Positions 26,992-35,657 of a stretch of 38,397 bases of DNA are shown piece by piece. Source of the stretch: an uncultured Hyphomicrobiales bacterium. GTDB taxonomy: Bacteria > Pseudomonadota > Alphaproteobacteria > Rhizobiales > Beijerinckiaceae. Location of the stretch: positions 1-38,397 of the forward strand of contig CAIZEI010000155.1 of the NCBI GenBank assembly GCA_903931945.1. Reading direction: 5' to 3'. The notes under the pieces were generated by a model that searched no databases, had not been told where the DNA came from, and saw only the letters and a list, made by a program, of their open reading frames with translations. Each line of letters opens with the position of its first letter. Position 1 is the first letter of the stretch. The translations under genes and the position numbers were made by a program.

Positions 26992-27215
26992 GGACGGGCA
27001 ATACAGCGGGCCTGAGCGCTACGCCACCTATTTTCGAACAAAAGTTCGCGAGATATGCAGTTCCCTTCATCCTTTGGTCTAAGGGGGGCGGACATTCCGC
27101 CGCAATCAACAAAGGGTCGCTTGACTTCATTGCGCCCCCCAGTTTGGTACGCGATGGCGCTCGACGCGCTGGACCGGGAAACGCCGGCCTTTGGAAGGAA
27201 GCCAAGGAGTCAGTC

Positions 27216-28415
27216 TTGACCATCAATAAATTTGCTTTGGCCCTCGCGGCCACCACCGCCCTGACATTTCCCGCTTTGGCCGCCGACGCCATCAAGGTCG
27301 GCCTCAGCGGTCCCTATACCGGCGGTTCCTCGTCGATGGGCGTCAGTATGCGCGATGGCGTCAAGCTTGCCGTCGATGAAATCAACAAGGCAGGCGGCGT
27401 CAATGGCGCCACCATCCAGCTCATTGAGCGCGACGATGAGGCGAAGAACGAAGTCGGCGTGCAGATCGCACAGGAACTCATCAACAAGGAAAAGGTTGTC
27501 GCGACGCTCGGCTTCATCAATACCGGCGTCGCGCAGGCGGCCGAACGCTTTTATCAGGAAGCGGAAATACCCGTGCTCAACAATGTTGCGACGGGCTCGA
27601 TTCTGACCCGTCAGTGGCCAACCGAGAAAACCAATTACGTTTTCCGCAACGCCGCCAACGACACCATCCAGAGTTCGATGATCGCCGCAGAGGCGATCAC
27701 CCGCCAGGGCTTCAAGAAGCCCGCGATCCTGTCGGACTCGACAAATTATGGCCAGCTCGGAAAAGCCGATCTGACCGACGCCTTGGCCAAGTTGAATGTG
27801 ACGCCGGTCGCCGTTGAAAAATTCAACGTCGGCGACACCGACATGACCGCGCAGGTTCTGAAGGCCAAGGAAGCCGGCGCCGATGTCATCCTGACCTACG
27901 CGATCGGACCTGAACTCGCGCAGATCGCCAACGCGATGGCCAAACTCGGCTGGAAAGTTCCGCTCGTCGGCTCATGGACCCTGTCGATGGCGAGCTACAT
28001 CGATACGTCAGGCGCCAATGGCGATGGCGCGATCATGCCGGAAACCTTCATCGAACTGCCAACGACCCCCAAGCGCAAGGCCTTTATCGAAGCCTATCAC
28101 AAGGCTTACGGCGGCGACCGCATGCCCTCGCCCGTGTCGGCGGCGCAGGGCTATGACTCCGTCTACCTTCTTGCGGCGGCGATCAAACAGGCCAAGTCCA
28201 CCGAGGGCCGCAAGATTCTGGCTGCGCTCGAAAACCTGCAGGAGAAGGTCGAGGGGGTCGTAACGACCTATGACCATCCGTTCAGCGCAACGGACCACGA
28301 AGCCATCAGCGCGAATATTCCGGTTATGGGCCTCGTCAAGGCCGGACGCGTTGTCCCCGCCCATCCCGAAGATGTCGCCGGCGACAAGGCCCTGCGGGTC
28401 AAGCCGAAGGGCTGA
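27216..28415 (+). CDS. livK: Branched-chain amino acid ABC transporter substrate-binding protein
   Basis: This 399-residue periplasmic binding protein of the Leu/Ile/Val type (peripla_BP_6) captures the ligand for the transporter encoded downstream. The start TTG 27216 follows AAGGAG by seven bases, with a signal peptide ending ALA before ADAIKVGLSGPYTGGSSSMG. The type I fold is visible in VKLAVDEINKAGGVNGATIQLI, VATLGFINTGVA and the C-terminal PSPVSAAQGYDSVYLLAAAIKQA. Members also bind amides, aromatic acids or urea, so the ligand should not be assumed. LivH follows after 81 bases. Confidence 0.9.
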   Translation: MTINKFALALAATTALTFPALAADAIKVGLSGPYTGGSSSMGVSMRDGVKLAVDEINKAGGVNGATIQLIERDDEAKNEVGVQIAQELINKEKVVATLGFINTGVAQAAERFYQEAEIPVLNNVATGSILTRQWPTEKTNYVFRNAANDTIQSSMIAAEAITRQGFKKPAILSDSTNYGQLGKADLTDALAKLNVTPVAVEKFNVGDTDMTAQVLKAKEAGADVILTYAIGPELAQIANAMAKLGWKVPLVGSWTLSMASYIDTSGANGDGAIMPETFIELPTTPKRKAFIEAYHKAYGGDRMPSPVSAAQGYDSVYLLAAAIKQAKSTEGRKILAALENLQEKVEGVVTTYDHPFSATDHEAISANIPVMGLVKAGRVVPAHPEDVAGDKALRVKPKG

Positions 28416-28496
28416 TACAAGATTGCTCCCTCTCGCCGATGCACCGGAGAGAGGGAGCCCAGCCCCCAAACCCCGGCGTTCCCCTCGGAAAAGACG

Positions 28497-29396
28497 ATGC
28501 AAATTCTCGGGCAGCTGATCGTCAGCGGCATTTCGGTCGGCATGATCTATGGTGTGATCGCCTTTGGCTATCAACTGACGTTCGCGACATCAAAGACGTT
28601 GAATTTCGGTCAGGGCGAAGCGCTGATGCTGGGCGCGCTCGTCGGCCTGACGACCATCAATTTTCTGATTGGCGCGGGCCTTGGCAACCTGGCGGCCTTC
28701 CTCATCATGTTGCCCGTCGTTTGCGTTTTTGGTTTGCTGCAGGGCGCCGCTGTCGAGTTTTTCGGCGTCCGGCAGGCCGTCAAGAACAAGTCCGATTCCG
28801 GATGGATCATGGCGACCATCGCGCTTGGCATCATTTTCAAGAACATGGCCGAGAATATCTGGGGACATGACGCGCTGCGGTTTCCTTCGCCGCTGCCCGA
28901 GGCCGCGATTTCATTCGGCGGCGTGCGCATCCAGCCGATGGAAATCGCAATTGTCATCGGCGCGATCGCGCTGATGATCGCCATTGAAATATTCAACCGC
29001 CGATCGATTTATGGCAAGGCGGTGATCGCCACAGCCAATGACCGCGACGCCGCTGGATTGATGGGCATCGATACCCGGCTCGTCATCATGTTTTCCTATG
29101 CGCTGTCATCGATGAGCGCCGCATTTGCGGGCGTGCTGGTGGCTCCTGTCACACTCACCGGCGCGACGATGGGCGCGGCGCTGGGTCTCAAAGCCTTTGC
29201 AGTCGCGATTATCGGCGGCCTTTCCAGCGGCATTGGCGTGGTTGTCGGCGGACTGATCCTCGGCATTACCGAAAATCTTACCGGCTTTTATATATCGACA
29301 GGCTACAAGGATGTTCCGGGCCTGCTGCTGCTGTTGCTTGTGTTGTCGCTGAAGCCCGCTGGCCTGTTCGGCGCCAAAGCCATCAAGAAAGTCTGA
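28497..29396 (+). CDS. livH: Branched-chain amino acid ABC transporter permease (LivH)
   Basis: LivH is one of two inner-membrane permeases of the transporter. The 299-residue protein shows the family start LIVSGISVGMIYGVIAFGYQL, TLNFGQGEALMLGAL, the ATPase-contact loop TANDRDAAGLMGIDTRLVIMFSYALSS and the end LLLLLLVLSLKPAGLFG. About eight helices are expected. The stop lies three bases ahead of the livMG start, so they form one operon. Ligand class as for livK. Confidence 0.93.
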   Translation: MQILGQLIVSGISVGMIYGVIAFGYQLTFATSKTLNFGQGEALMLGALVGLTTINFLIGAGLGNLAAFLIMLPVVCVFGLLQGAAVEFFGVRQAVKNKSDSGWIMATIALGIIFKNMAENIWGHDALRFPSPLPEAAISFGGVRIQPMEIAIVIGAIALMIAIEIFNRRSIYGKAVIATANDRDAAGLMGIDTRLVIMFSYALSSMSAAFAGVLVAPVTLTGATMGAALGLKAFAVAIIGGLSSGIGVVVGGLILGITENLTGFYISTGYKDVPGLLLLLLVLSLKPAGLFGAKAIKKV

Positions 29397-29399
29397 ACC

Positions 29400-31406
29400 A
29401 TGGCGCGGCGTATCGGCTTTATTCTCGCATTAACTGCAGGCGTCGCGCTCCTGCCGTTCACGATCACCAGCCCCTATTATCTGCATATCATCGTGACGGC
29501 GGCGATCTTCAGCATCGTGACGCTGGGGCTCGATATTGTTTTTGGCTATACGGGCGAAGTCTCGATCGGCCATGCAGCTCTGTTTGGCATCGGCGCCTAC
29601 ACGGCTGGCTCGCTGTTCATGCACCTCGGCCTTGGTTTCTGGCCTTCGTTGCTGGTCGCGCCCTTCATCGCGGCCTTCTTCGGCGCAATCCTCGCTTTGC
29701 CTGCGCTCCGCGTGACAGGCCCCTATCTGGCAATGGTGACGCTGGCCTTTGGCACCATCGTGCAAATTCTCATCAACGAGATGACCGATCTTGGGCCCTG
29801 GCTGAACCATTTCGATCTCACCCATGGACCGCTGGGAATCACGCTGACGACGCCGGTCTTCTACGACTGGCGCGATCTTGGCGATGCTTTTCCACCTTTC
29901 GATATGTCGATCAAGCGTGTGCGCGAGGTCCAGTATTTTTACGTGAGCGCGCTGTTTCTGGCGCTGACGGTGATCATCATCAACCGGATTCTGGCGTCGC
30001 GTTTTGGCCGCGCGTTCGAGGCTCTGCGCGACAGTCCCATCGCATCCGATTGCATGGGTGTCAGCGTCTATCGTCACAAGGTCATGGCCTTCGTGCTGAG
30101 CGCGGCTTTTGCAGGACTTGCGGGCGTCCTGTTCGCCTATTCCGAACAATATATTGCGCCCAATAATTTCAGTTTCGATCTGTCGATCCAGTTTCTGCTG
30201 GCGGTCACCTTGGGCGGGCGGAAATCGCGGCTCGGGCCCATACTGGGCGCAGCGATTGTGGTCTATCTCCCCAATCTGCTGGCCGACATCGATCTCTTCC
30301 GGCAAATGGTTTTGCTGATCGCTGTCGTCGCTGTCGCGGCAGGCGTTTATGTGTATTTCAAAAAGCCGGAGGAGCGGGCGAAAGCGGCAGTCCCCGTTGC
30401 GCTCTGCCTCGCATTTTATGTTTTCTCGCTCTATCTGCAAAAGATCACCGATTACAAATTGTCGATCTTCGGCGCGATGATTCTGTTTGTCGTCTATTAC
30501 CTGCCCGACGGCATTGTCGGCTTCCTGCGCAAAGTCGCTGGCGCCATCAATCCCGGTTGGGCGCGCAGCCATGCGGCGTTTGACGTCTCCGGCGCGCCAG
30601 GCATAGCGCTGACGAGCGCGGGCGGCGCAGCGGGCCCCATTCTCACAGTCGACAATATCGTGATGCAGTTTGGCGGCTTGCGCGCGCTTGATCAGGTGAA
30701 TCTCAATGTGATGCGCGGGACCGTGCATGGATTGATCGGACCCAATGGTTCCGGCAAATCCACCATGATGAATGCGCTGACCGGCATCTACATTCCCACA
30801 GCAGGCTCCATCCGCCTTGAGGGTCAGGAGATTGCAGGCCTCAAATCGCCCGAAATCGCGGCGCGTGGCATCGCCCGCACATTTCAGAATGTGCAATTGT
30901 TTGGCGAACTCTCGCTGATTGAAAATGTTCTGGTCGGCCTGCACCACACCTATCGCTCGACAGTGTTCGACGCCGCCCTGGCGACATCGCGCGCGCGCCA
31001 CGAAGAGGCCTCCGCGCGCTCCAGAGCGGCCAGCATATTGTCCTTCGTCGGGCTTGCGGACCTTGCCAACGAAGAAGCGCGCAACCTGCCCTATGGCAAG
31101 CAGCGCCTTCTGGAGATTGGTCGCGCGCTGGCGCTCGATCCGAAATTGCTGCTGCTGGACGAACCGGCTGCGGGCCTGACCGCGCCAGATATTCGCGAGC
31201 TGATGGATATCATCCGCAAGATCAGCGCTGAAGGGGTCACCATCATTCTCATCGAGCATCACATGGATGTCGTCATGTCGATCTGCGATATCGTGACAGT
31301 GCTCGATTTTGGACAGAAAATCGCCGAGGGCAAGCCCGCCGATGTGCAGAGCAATCCACGCGTCATAGAGGCCTATCTTGGCGGCGCGGCCGCCCAAGCG
31401 GCATGA
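29400..31406 (+). CDS. Fused LivM permease and LivG ATPase
   Basis: A 668-residue fusion of two transporter parts. Residues 1-395 are LivM: TLGLDIVFGYTGEVSIGHAALFGIGAY, ALRDSPIASDCMGVSVYRHKVMAF, LAVTLGGRKSRLGP and extra C-terminal helices (about 330-375). Residues 415-668 are LivG: TVDNIVMQFGGLRAL, Walker A GPNGSGKS (447-454), FQNVQLFGELSLIENV, NLPYGKQRLLEIGRAL in place of the signature, and Walker B LLLLDEPAAGL, followed by the switch His in IEHHMDVVMSICD. A flexible Gly/Ala linker (400-412) joins them. Fused LivMG proteins are known in Rhizobiales. The separate LivF follows after 10 bases. Confidence 0.92.
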   Translation: MARRIGFILALTAGVALLPFTITSPYYLHIIVTAAIFSIVTLGLDIVFGYTGEVSIGHAALFGIGAYTAGSLFMHLGLGFWPSLLVAPFIAAFFGAILALPALRVTGPYLAMVTLAFGTIVQILINEMTDLGPWLNHFDLTHGPLGITLTTPVFYDWRDLGDAFPPFDMSIKRVREVQYFYVSALFLALTVIIINRILASRFGRAFEALRDSPIASDCMGVSVYRHKVMAFVLSAAFAGLAGVLFAYSEQYIAPNNFSFDLSIQFLLAVTLGGRKSRLGPILGAAIVVYLPNLLADIDLFRQMVLLIAVVAVAAGVYVYFKKPEERAKAAVPVALCLAFYVFSLYLQKITDYKLSIFGAMILFVVYYLPDGIVGFLRKVAGAINPGWARSHAAFDVSGAPGIALTSAGGAAGPILTVDNIVMQFGGLRALDQVNLNVMRGTVHGLIGPNGSGKSTMMNALTGIYIPTAGSIRLEGQEIAGLKSPEIAARGIARTFQNVQLFGELSLIENVLVGLHHTYRSTVFDAALATSRARHEEASARSRAASILSFVGLADLANEEARNLPYGKQRLLEIGRALALDPKLLLLDEPAAGLTAPDIRELMDIIRKISAEGVTIILIEHHMDVVMSICDIVTVLDFGQKIAEGKPADVQSNPRVIEAYLGGAAAQAA

Positions 31407-31416
31407 GGTTTTTCCG

Positions 31417-32139
31417 ATGCTGAAAGTCGAGAAACTCGTCGCCGGTTATGGCAAGGTGCAGGTGCTGCATGGCGTCAGCATCGAGGTCGCCGATGGCCAG
31501 CTCGTGACGCTGATCGGTTCGAATGGCGCAGGCAAAACCACGACGCTGCGCGCGCTGTCGGGCATGATCGCGCCACAGTCGGGCTCCATCAAGCTTGGCG
31601 CAGTCGAGATCGCCGGTCTGCCCTCGCACAGGATCACGCGGCTCGGCGTCGCCCATTCGCCGGAGGGACGGCGCGTGTTTCCGACGCTTCCCGTCAGCGA
31701 CAATCTGCTGCTGGGCGCTTTTCCCCGCCTGACCGGCGCGCGCCCGAAAGGCGATACGGCGGCGGACCTCGAAAAAATGTTCGAACTTTTCCCGCGTCTG
31801 CGCGAACGCCGCACGCAATTGGCCGGCACGCTGTCGGGCGGCGAGCAGCAGATGCTCGCGATGGCCCGCGCGCTGATGCTCAACCCTGATCTTTTGATGC
31901 TGGACGAGCCCTCCATGGGCCTGTCGCCACGCCTTGTCGAAGAGGTTTTTGCGACCATCGCGAGACTGAAAGCGACGGGTATCACGATGCTGCTGGTCGA
32001 GCAGTTCGCCGCAGCCGCGCTCGAGGTCGCCGATTTCGGCTATGTCATGGAAAATGGACGGATCGCTGCGTCCGGCCCTGCGGCAAGACTGCGCGATGAT
32101 CCGGCGGTGCGAGCCGCTTATCTTGGCGCCGCGCATTAG
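31417..32139 (+). CDS. livF: Branched-chain amino acid ABC transporter ATPase (LivF)
   Basis: LivF is the second ATPase of the transporter. The 240-residue protein has LVAGYGKVQVLHGVSIEV, Walker A GSNGAGKTT, the Q-loop region, AHSPEGRRVFPTLPVSDNLLLGA, the signature LSGGEQQMLAMARALM and Walker B LLMLDEPSMGLSP, followed by LLVEQF. ATG 31417 is chosen: GAGG overlapping the livMG stop lies just ahead, and an in-frame start at 31378 would lie within livMG. After its stop there are 231 bases, with no clear terminator, before the propeller protein. Confidence 0.94.
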   Translation: MLKVEKLVAGYGKVQVLHGVSIEVADGQLVTLIGSNGAGKTTTLRALSGMIAPQSGSIKLGAVEIAGLPSHRITRLGVAHSPEGRRVFPTLPVSDNLLLGAFPRLTGARPKGDTAADLEKMFELFPRLRERRTQLAGTLSGGEQQMLAMARALMLNPDLLMLDEPSMGLSPRLVEEVFATIARLKATGITMLLVEQFAAAALEVADFGYVMENGRIAASGPAARLRDDPAVRAAYLGAAH

Positions 32140-32370
32140 GCGTCTTTTCCCGAAAACCGTCACGTTCGGCTTGCGTCCGTCAAAGGGATTGCCGGGCGTC
32201 ATCGAGGCATTGGAGCTGAAACTGAGCTTGGCGCGGTGAAGCGTTCAGTTGGCGGCGACAATTGGATTGCTGCGACACATGAACGGTGTATTGTGCCAGG
32301 CAAGCGAAGATCAATTCGACAACCTCCGGCCAGCGCCGGGTTGCAACGCAAAAGACCTCGGGAGGGCGAT

Positions 32371-34092
32371 ATGCGAGATTTCAAAAGCTTTGGAAGCGTG
32401 CTGACCGGATTGGCGCTGGTCGGCGTGATCGGCCTGGGCCTGTCTGTTTCACCTCTTCTGGCGGGCGCCCCGGCGATGGCGCAGGGCGCGGCGCCAGCAG
32501 CGCTGACCGGCAAGGTGACCTCGACAGCGGAAGGCGCGATGGAAGGCGTCGTCGTCAGCGCCAAACGCCAGGGCTCGACGATCATGGTGTCGGTGGTCAC
32601 CAATGCGCAGGGACAATACCGTTTCCCCAAGGACCGGCTGGAGCCGGGCGTTTACGACATCACCATGCGCGCTATCGGTTACACCCTGCCAAAAACCACG
32701 GCGACGCTGGCGGCCAACGCGCCTGCCGAGCTCAATCTCGATTTGAAGAAAGCCTCGCCCGATCGACTGCTGATGCAAATGTCGAACAGCGAGCTGCTTC
32801 AAAGCGCGCCGGGAAACGACAGCCAGAAAACGTCCATGCTCCGTTGTCTTGATTGTCACGGTTTCCAGCGACCCTTCTTTTCAAAGGAAACCGCCGACGA
32901 AATGGCGCTGACCGTGCAGCGCATGGGCGCGCATACCGCGAACGCCTCGCCGGATTTCCCGTTCTTCGCACAGGACGCGTCCGAGAAACTGTCAAAGCCG
33001 CCGTCGCAGGGCGAGAAGGACCTTGGCGCCTATATCGCCTCGATCAACATGAGCAAGGGCGACAGCCTGCCCTACCCGCTCAAGACCATGGCGCGGCCCA
33101 AGGGCAAGGCGACGCAGGTGATTGTCACCACCTATGATCTGCCCGGCCTTGCCGCGCCGCACGACACGTTGTTGGATCCGCGCGGCAACGTCTGGTTCTC
33201 CGACTTCCAGGAGCAGTTCATCTCCAAACTCGACCCCAAAACCGGCAAGGTCACGCAGTACCCGGTGCCTGTGGCCAAACCCGGCTTTCCCACCGGCGGG
33301 CTGATGATCACGATGGATAAGGACGGCAACATCTGGGAAGGCATGATGGGACAGGCCCAGATTGCGAAAATCGATCCCAAGACGGAAGAGGTGAGTTTCC
33401 TCATGGCCCCCGAATGGGACAAGGGCGACACGCGCTTCACCATGATCGACGCGCTCCATTCGAATGTCGATGGCAAGCTGTGGACCAAGACGAATGGCGG
33501 GCCCGATCCCGATCATTCCAATAAACTCTATCAGGTCGAACTCGCCACCGGAAAATTCACCGAGGTCTTGCCGCCGCCAGGCAAGCGCGACATCGCAGCC
33601 TATGGTCTTGTGACCGATCTCAACAACAATGTTTACGGGCTCGATAACAATTTTGCCCAAAAGCAGATATGGCGCACCGACGCCAAAACCGGACAAACCA
33701 CCTATATCGATGTGCAAAATGGCGGCGGGCGACGCGGCCATATCGACGCGCAGAACCGGCTGTGGTTTTCGCAGTTCTATACCAACCGCTATGGCATGTA
33801 TGACCCCGCCGCCAATAAAGTCACGCTCTATGACGTGCCGACACCCTTCGCCGGCGCCTATGACGTGCAATTCGACGACAAGAAATACGTCTGGGGCGCG
33901 GACATGAGCACGGATCTTGTCCAGCGCATGGACCTGGATACCGGCGAATGGACCTCCTATCTGCTGCCGATTTCGATCAACGTGCGGCACGTGGACGTTC
34001 AGAAGACGGACAACCCGACGGGCCTCACCAGCATGTGGGCCGAGGGCCAGCAGAACGGCAAGATTGTGCACGTTGAGCCGCTGGCGCCTTAA
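32371..34092 (+). CDS. Secreted fusion: carboxypeptidase-regulatory-like domain, CxxCH haem motif and Vgb-like beta-propeller
   Basis: This 573-residue exported protein has a signal peptide ending PAMAQ (near residue 38). Residues 42-125 form a carboxypeptidase-regulatory-like/beta-sandwich domain (LTGKVTSTAEGAMEGVVVSAKR ... GQYRFPKDRLEPGVYDITMRAIGY). Residues 155-225 carry one c-type haem motif, CLDCH (C159, C162, H163), with methionines nearby that could be the second ligand. Residues 245-573 contain about seven propeller blades (DPRGNVWFSDFQ, DKDGNIWEGMMG, NVDGKLWTKTNG, NLNNNVYGLD-like, DAQNRLWFSQF and so on), as in virginiamycin B lyase and related proteins. GGAGGG precedes ATG 32371. The domain order suggests a periplasmic redox protein that recognises a ligand, not an antibiotic lyase. 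It follows the Liv operon on the same strand. Confidence 0.8.
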   Translation: MRDFKSFGSVLTGLALVGVIGLGLSVSPLLAGAPAMAQGAAPAALTGKVTSTAEGAMEGVVVSAKRQGSTIMVSVVTNAQGQYRFPKDRLEPGVYDITMRAIGYTLPKTTATLAANAPAELNLDLKKASPDRLLMQMSNSELLQSAPGNDSQKTSMLRCLDCHGFQRPFFSKETADEMALTVQRMGAHTANASPDFPFFAQDASEKLSKPPSQGEKDLGAYIASINMSKGDSLPYPLKTMARPKGKATQVIVTTYDLPGLAAPHDTLLDPRGNVWFSDFQEQFISKLDPKTGKVTQYPVPVAKPGFPTGGLMITMDKDGNIWEGMMGQAQIAKIDPKTEEVSFLMAPEWDKGDTRFTMIDALHSNVDGKLWTKTNGGPDPDHSNKLYQVELATGKFTEVLPPPGKRDIAAYGLVTDLNNNVYGLDNNFAQKQIWRTDAKTGQTTYIDVQNGGGRRGHIDAQNRLWFSQFYTNRYGMYDPAANKVTLYDVPTPFAGAYDVQFDDKKYVWGADMSTDLVQRMDLDTGEWTSYLLPISINVRHVDVQKTDNPTGLTSMWAEGQQNGKIVHVEPLAP

Positions 34093-34521
34093 GGGAGATT
34101 TTTTCCGATTGACCGGAACCCGGACATGAAAGCCGCCGCAGTCGCGGGGGCTTGAGGCAAGCAACCCGCGGCAAAATCGGGGCGGTTCAGTTTTTTCGCG
34201 ATCGCGCTGATGTCAATATCCTCCGTGTTTGTGTTTGCCAGGTTGCCAGAAAATGCAGGCGCTTCCCTCCAATCGGGGATGTTGCGGTGACCTTGTTCGG
34301 CGTCAATCCGGGGCGATTCAGTCGTGAAGCCTCAGCCGCTTATTTTAAACGGAAAGCCAGTGGAATGGAAATCGTGCGTGTTGCGCCCAATGGCGCCGCC
34401 GGGACAAGAAAGAGTTGCTTCAACAGCATAGAATTGGGATCGCGGGCTTCCAGGAGCGATTCCTGGAAGGCGCAGGCCCGGATCATCCGGACCGCCTGGA
34501 CGGCGTGAAGAAGTGGATGAA
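34093..34521. other. Intergenic stretch without recognisable gene
   Basis: About 430 bases with short open frames on both strands, none of which I recognise. It starts with a terminator-like hairpin and is A+T-richer around 34330-34440. Some codon-like stretches (such as around 34415-34500) could be decayed coding sequence, but I cannot name a parent gene. Confidence 0.4.
34130..34153 (+). terminator. Terminator-like hairpin after the propeller gene
   Basis: AAGCCGCCGC pairs with GCGGGGGCTT over ten positions with one mismatch and a four-base loop, 38 bases beyond the stop. It lacks a T tract, so it may be a weak or factor-assisted terminator. Confidence 0.4.
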
Positions 34522-35001
34522 ATGGACTCGCGGACCCTGGCCGGTCTGTCATCAATTGTCAGGTCTGATCCATCACGAAAACAAGTGGCCCGTATGGCGG
34601 ATACCACAAGCATTGACGCCTGCCGGAACAGGGTTTTCGTTGGCTACGCCGTGGCCGGTTTTGTCGTGGCGGCGATCTATCTGTACTCCCAGGTCGATAC
34701 CGTGGTCTCGGAGGTTTCAGACAATCAGGCCATGGCCTTCATAGGAATTCTGGCGGGCTTCCTGTGGTTGGGCGGAAGCGTCGCCAACGCCATCCGGAAA
34801 GACGATCAAGGCTGTTTTCCATGGTCAAACGGCCGGGCGACCCTTCGCTGTCTTGCGTCCGAATTCCCGGCGCTCGTGTTCTTCCTCGCGGTAGCCCTTG
34901 CTTTATTGTGGGGTTCCGCACCAGGTTTCCTTTATCCAGCGGCGTTGGGATACGCCTATTGGATGCGCTGGCGGGTCAGGACACGCGACGATCGTGAGTG
35001 A
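34522..35001 (+). CDS. Unknown membrane protein
   Basis: A protein of about 159 residues with four likely membrane helices: RVFVGYAVAGFVVAAIYLYS, AMAFIGILAGFLWLGGSVANA, FPALVFFLAVALALLWGSA and FLYPAALGYAYWM. The last residues are basic and acidic (RWRVRTRDDRE), pointing inside. I do not recognise a family. GAAGAAG lies nine bases before ATG 34522; a GTG at 34513 and ATG 34594 are alternatives, and the helices are unaffected. It stands alone between the propeller gene and an antitoxin on the other strand. Confidence 0.55.
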   Translation: MDSRTLAGLSSIVRSDPSRKQVARMADTTSIDACRNRVFVGYAVAGFVVAAIYLYSQVDTVVSEVSDNQAMAFIGILAGFLWLGGSVANAIRKDDQGCFPWSNGRATLRCLASEFPALVFFLAVALALLWGSAPGFLYPAALGYAYWMRWRVRTRDDRE

Positions 35002-35078
35002 ATTTGCGGGCGTGGGGCGCGATGAAGGCCGCCCGCCCGGCGTGGCGCTGTCGAACAGCGATTGAACCCGCAGGCGAA

Positions 35079-35327
35079 TTAATCGTCCAGGCCGGCCGCC
35101 TTGCGAAGCGCGTCATTAATCCGTTCTTGCCAGCCGGGGCCTCCGTCCTGGTAGTGCTCAAGCAGGTCTCGATCGAGTCGCAAGGACACAAGTTCCCTGG
35201 CTCCCGGCGGAATGGTTTTCCTGGCGAGGGGCGCCGCCACGACTGGTTTCGTCGTCGCCTTTTTGAACGCGGCCTCGGCGACCGAATGAGGGTCCGATCC
35301 GCGGTTTCGGCTGGGAGGTTTCGTCAT
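35079..35327 (-). CDS. BrnA-type (DUF4415) antitoxin
   Basis: This 82-residue protein resembles BrnA-family antitoxins, ribbon-helix-helix proteins that neutralise BrnT ribonucleases. The end shows the family motif ELVSLRLDRDLLEHYQDGGPGWQERINDALRKAAGL, with the strand, first helix and second helix in order. The N-terminus is basic and disordered. CAGGAG lies before ATG 35327. BrnT normally lies directly upstream with a small overlap; here the upstream frame is open and encodes something else (35158-35589), so the usual toxin is missing or replaced. Confidence 0.8.
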   Translation of the reverse strand: MTKPPSRNRGSDPHSVAEAAFKKATTKPVVAAPLARKTIPPGARELVSLRLDRDLLEHYQDGGPGWQERINDALRKAAGLDD

Positions 35328-35589
35328 CGAGCAACTCCTGAGACAATGCCAGGGCGCGGGTTTGGGCCAACGCGCCTGGAATTTGATTCTGCCGCGCAAA
35401 TCCGATTCGCGCCAGCATGTCGACGGCGCGGCGGATTTTGCGTTCCGATCCCTCCCCGACCGTCGGCAACAAAATCACCCACCGGCTGTCAGACGTTGCC
35501 CCGGCCAGCGCGGGATCGCGTTCACCGTCAACTATACCCATCAATTCAGGCGACCGTTCCGCCCGCGGCCTTTCCCGTGCTATGGTCAT
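35158..35589 (-). CDS. Possible hypothetical protein overlapping the antitoxin
   Basis: A minus-strand frame of 143 codons from ATG 35589 (or 35646) runs into the antitoxin gene in another phase. Its first 87 residues, before the antitoxin start, have ordinary codon use and contain SDSRWVILLPTVGEGSERKIRRAVDMLARIGF and ALAQTRALALSQELLDDE, which look like helices of a real protein. I do not recognise it and it lacks the BrnT signature. The overlapping C-terminal part looks less natural. It could be a displaced toxin, a decayed gene or chance. Confidence 0.28.
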   Translation of the reverse strand: MTIARERPRAERSPELMGIVDGERDPALAGATSDSRWVILLPTVGEGSERKIRRAVDMLARIGFARQNQIPGALAQTRALALSQELLDDETSQPKPRIGPSFGRRGRVQKGDDETSRGGAPRQENHSAGSQGTCVLATRSRPA

Positions 35590-35657
35590 CGCAAGGCATC
35601 GCTGCCGCGCGTTGATGACGCCGGCGCGAATGCCACGTTGAGCCACGGGAGGAAATC

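Noticed and set aside
27087-27101. GGCGGA-CAT-TCCGCC hairpin upstream of livK as a riboswitch or attenuator
   Set aside because: It is a single short stem with no leader peptide, conserved core or U tract.
27121-27150. TTGACT as part of a livK promoter
   Set aside because: No convincing -10 box lies at 16-18 bases; the best candidate, TTGGTA, is poor.
29430-31397. 655-codon minus-strand frame opposite livMG
   Set aside because: It is the reverse of a well-supported ABC gene and is rich in His, Gln and Arg, as expected from antisense reading.
34332-34613. Minus-strand 93-codon frame in the gap before the membrane protein
   Set aside because: No recognisable motif, no ribosome site, and it overlaps the start of a more likely gene.
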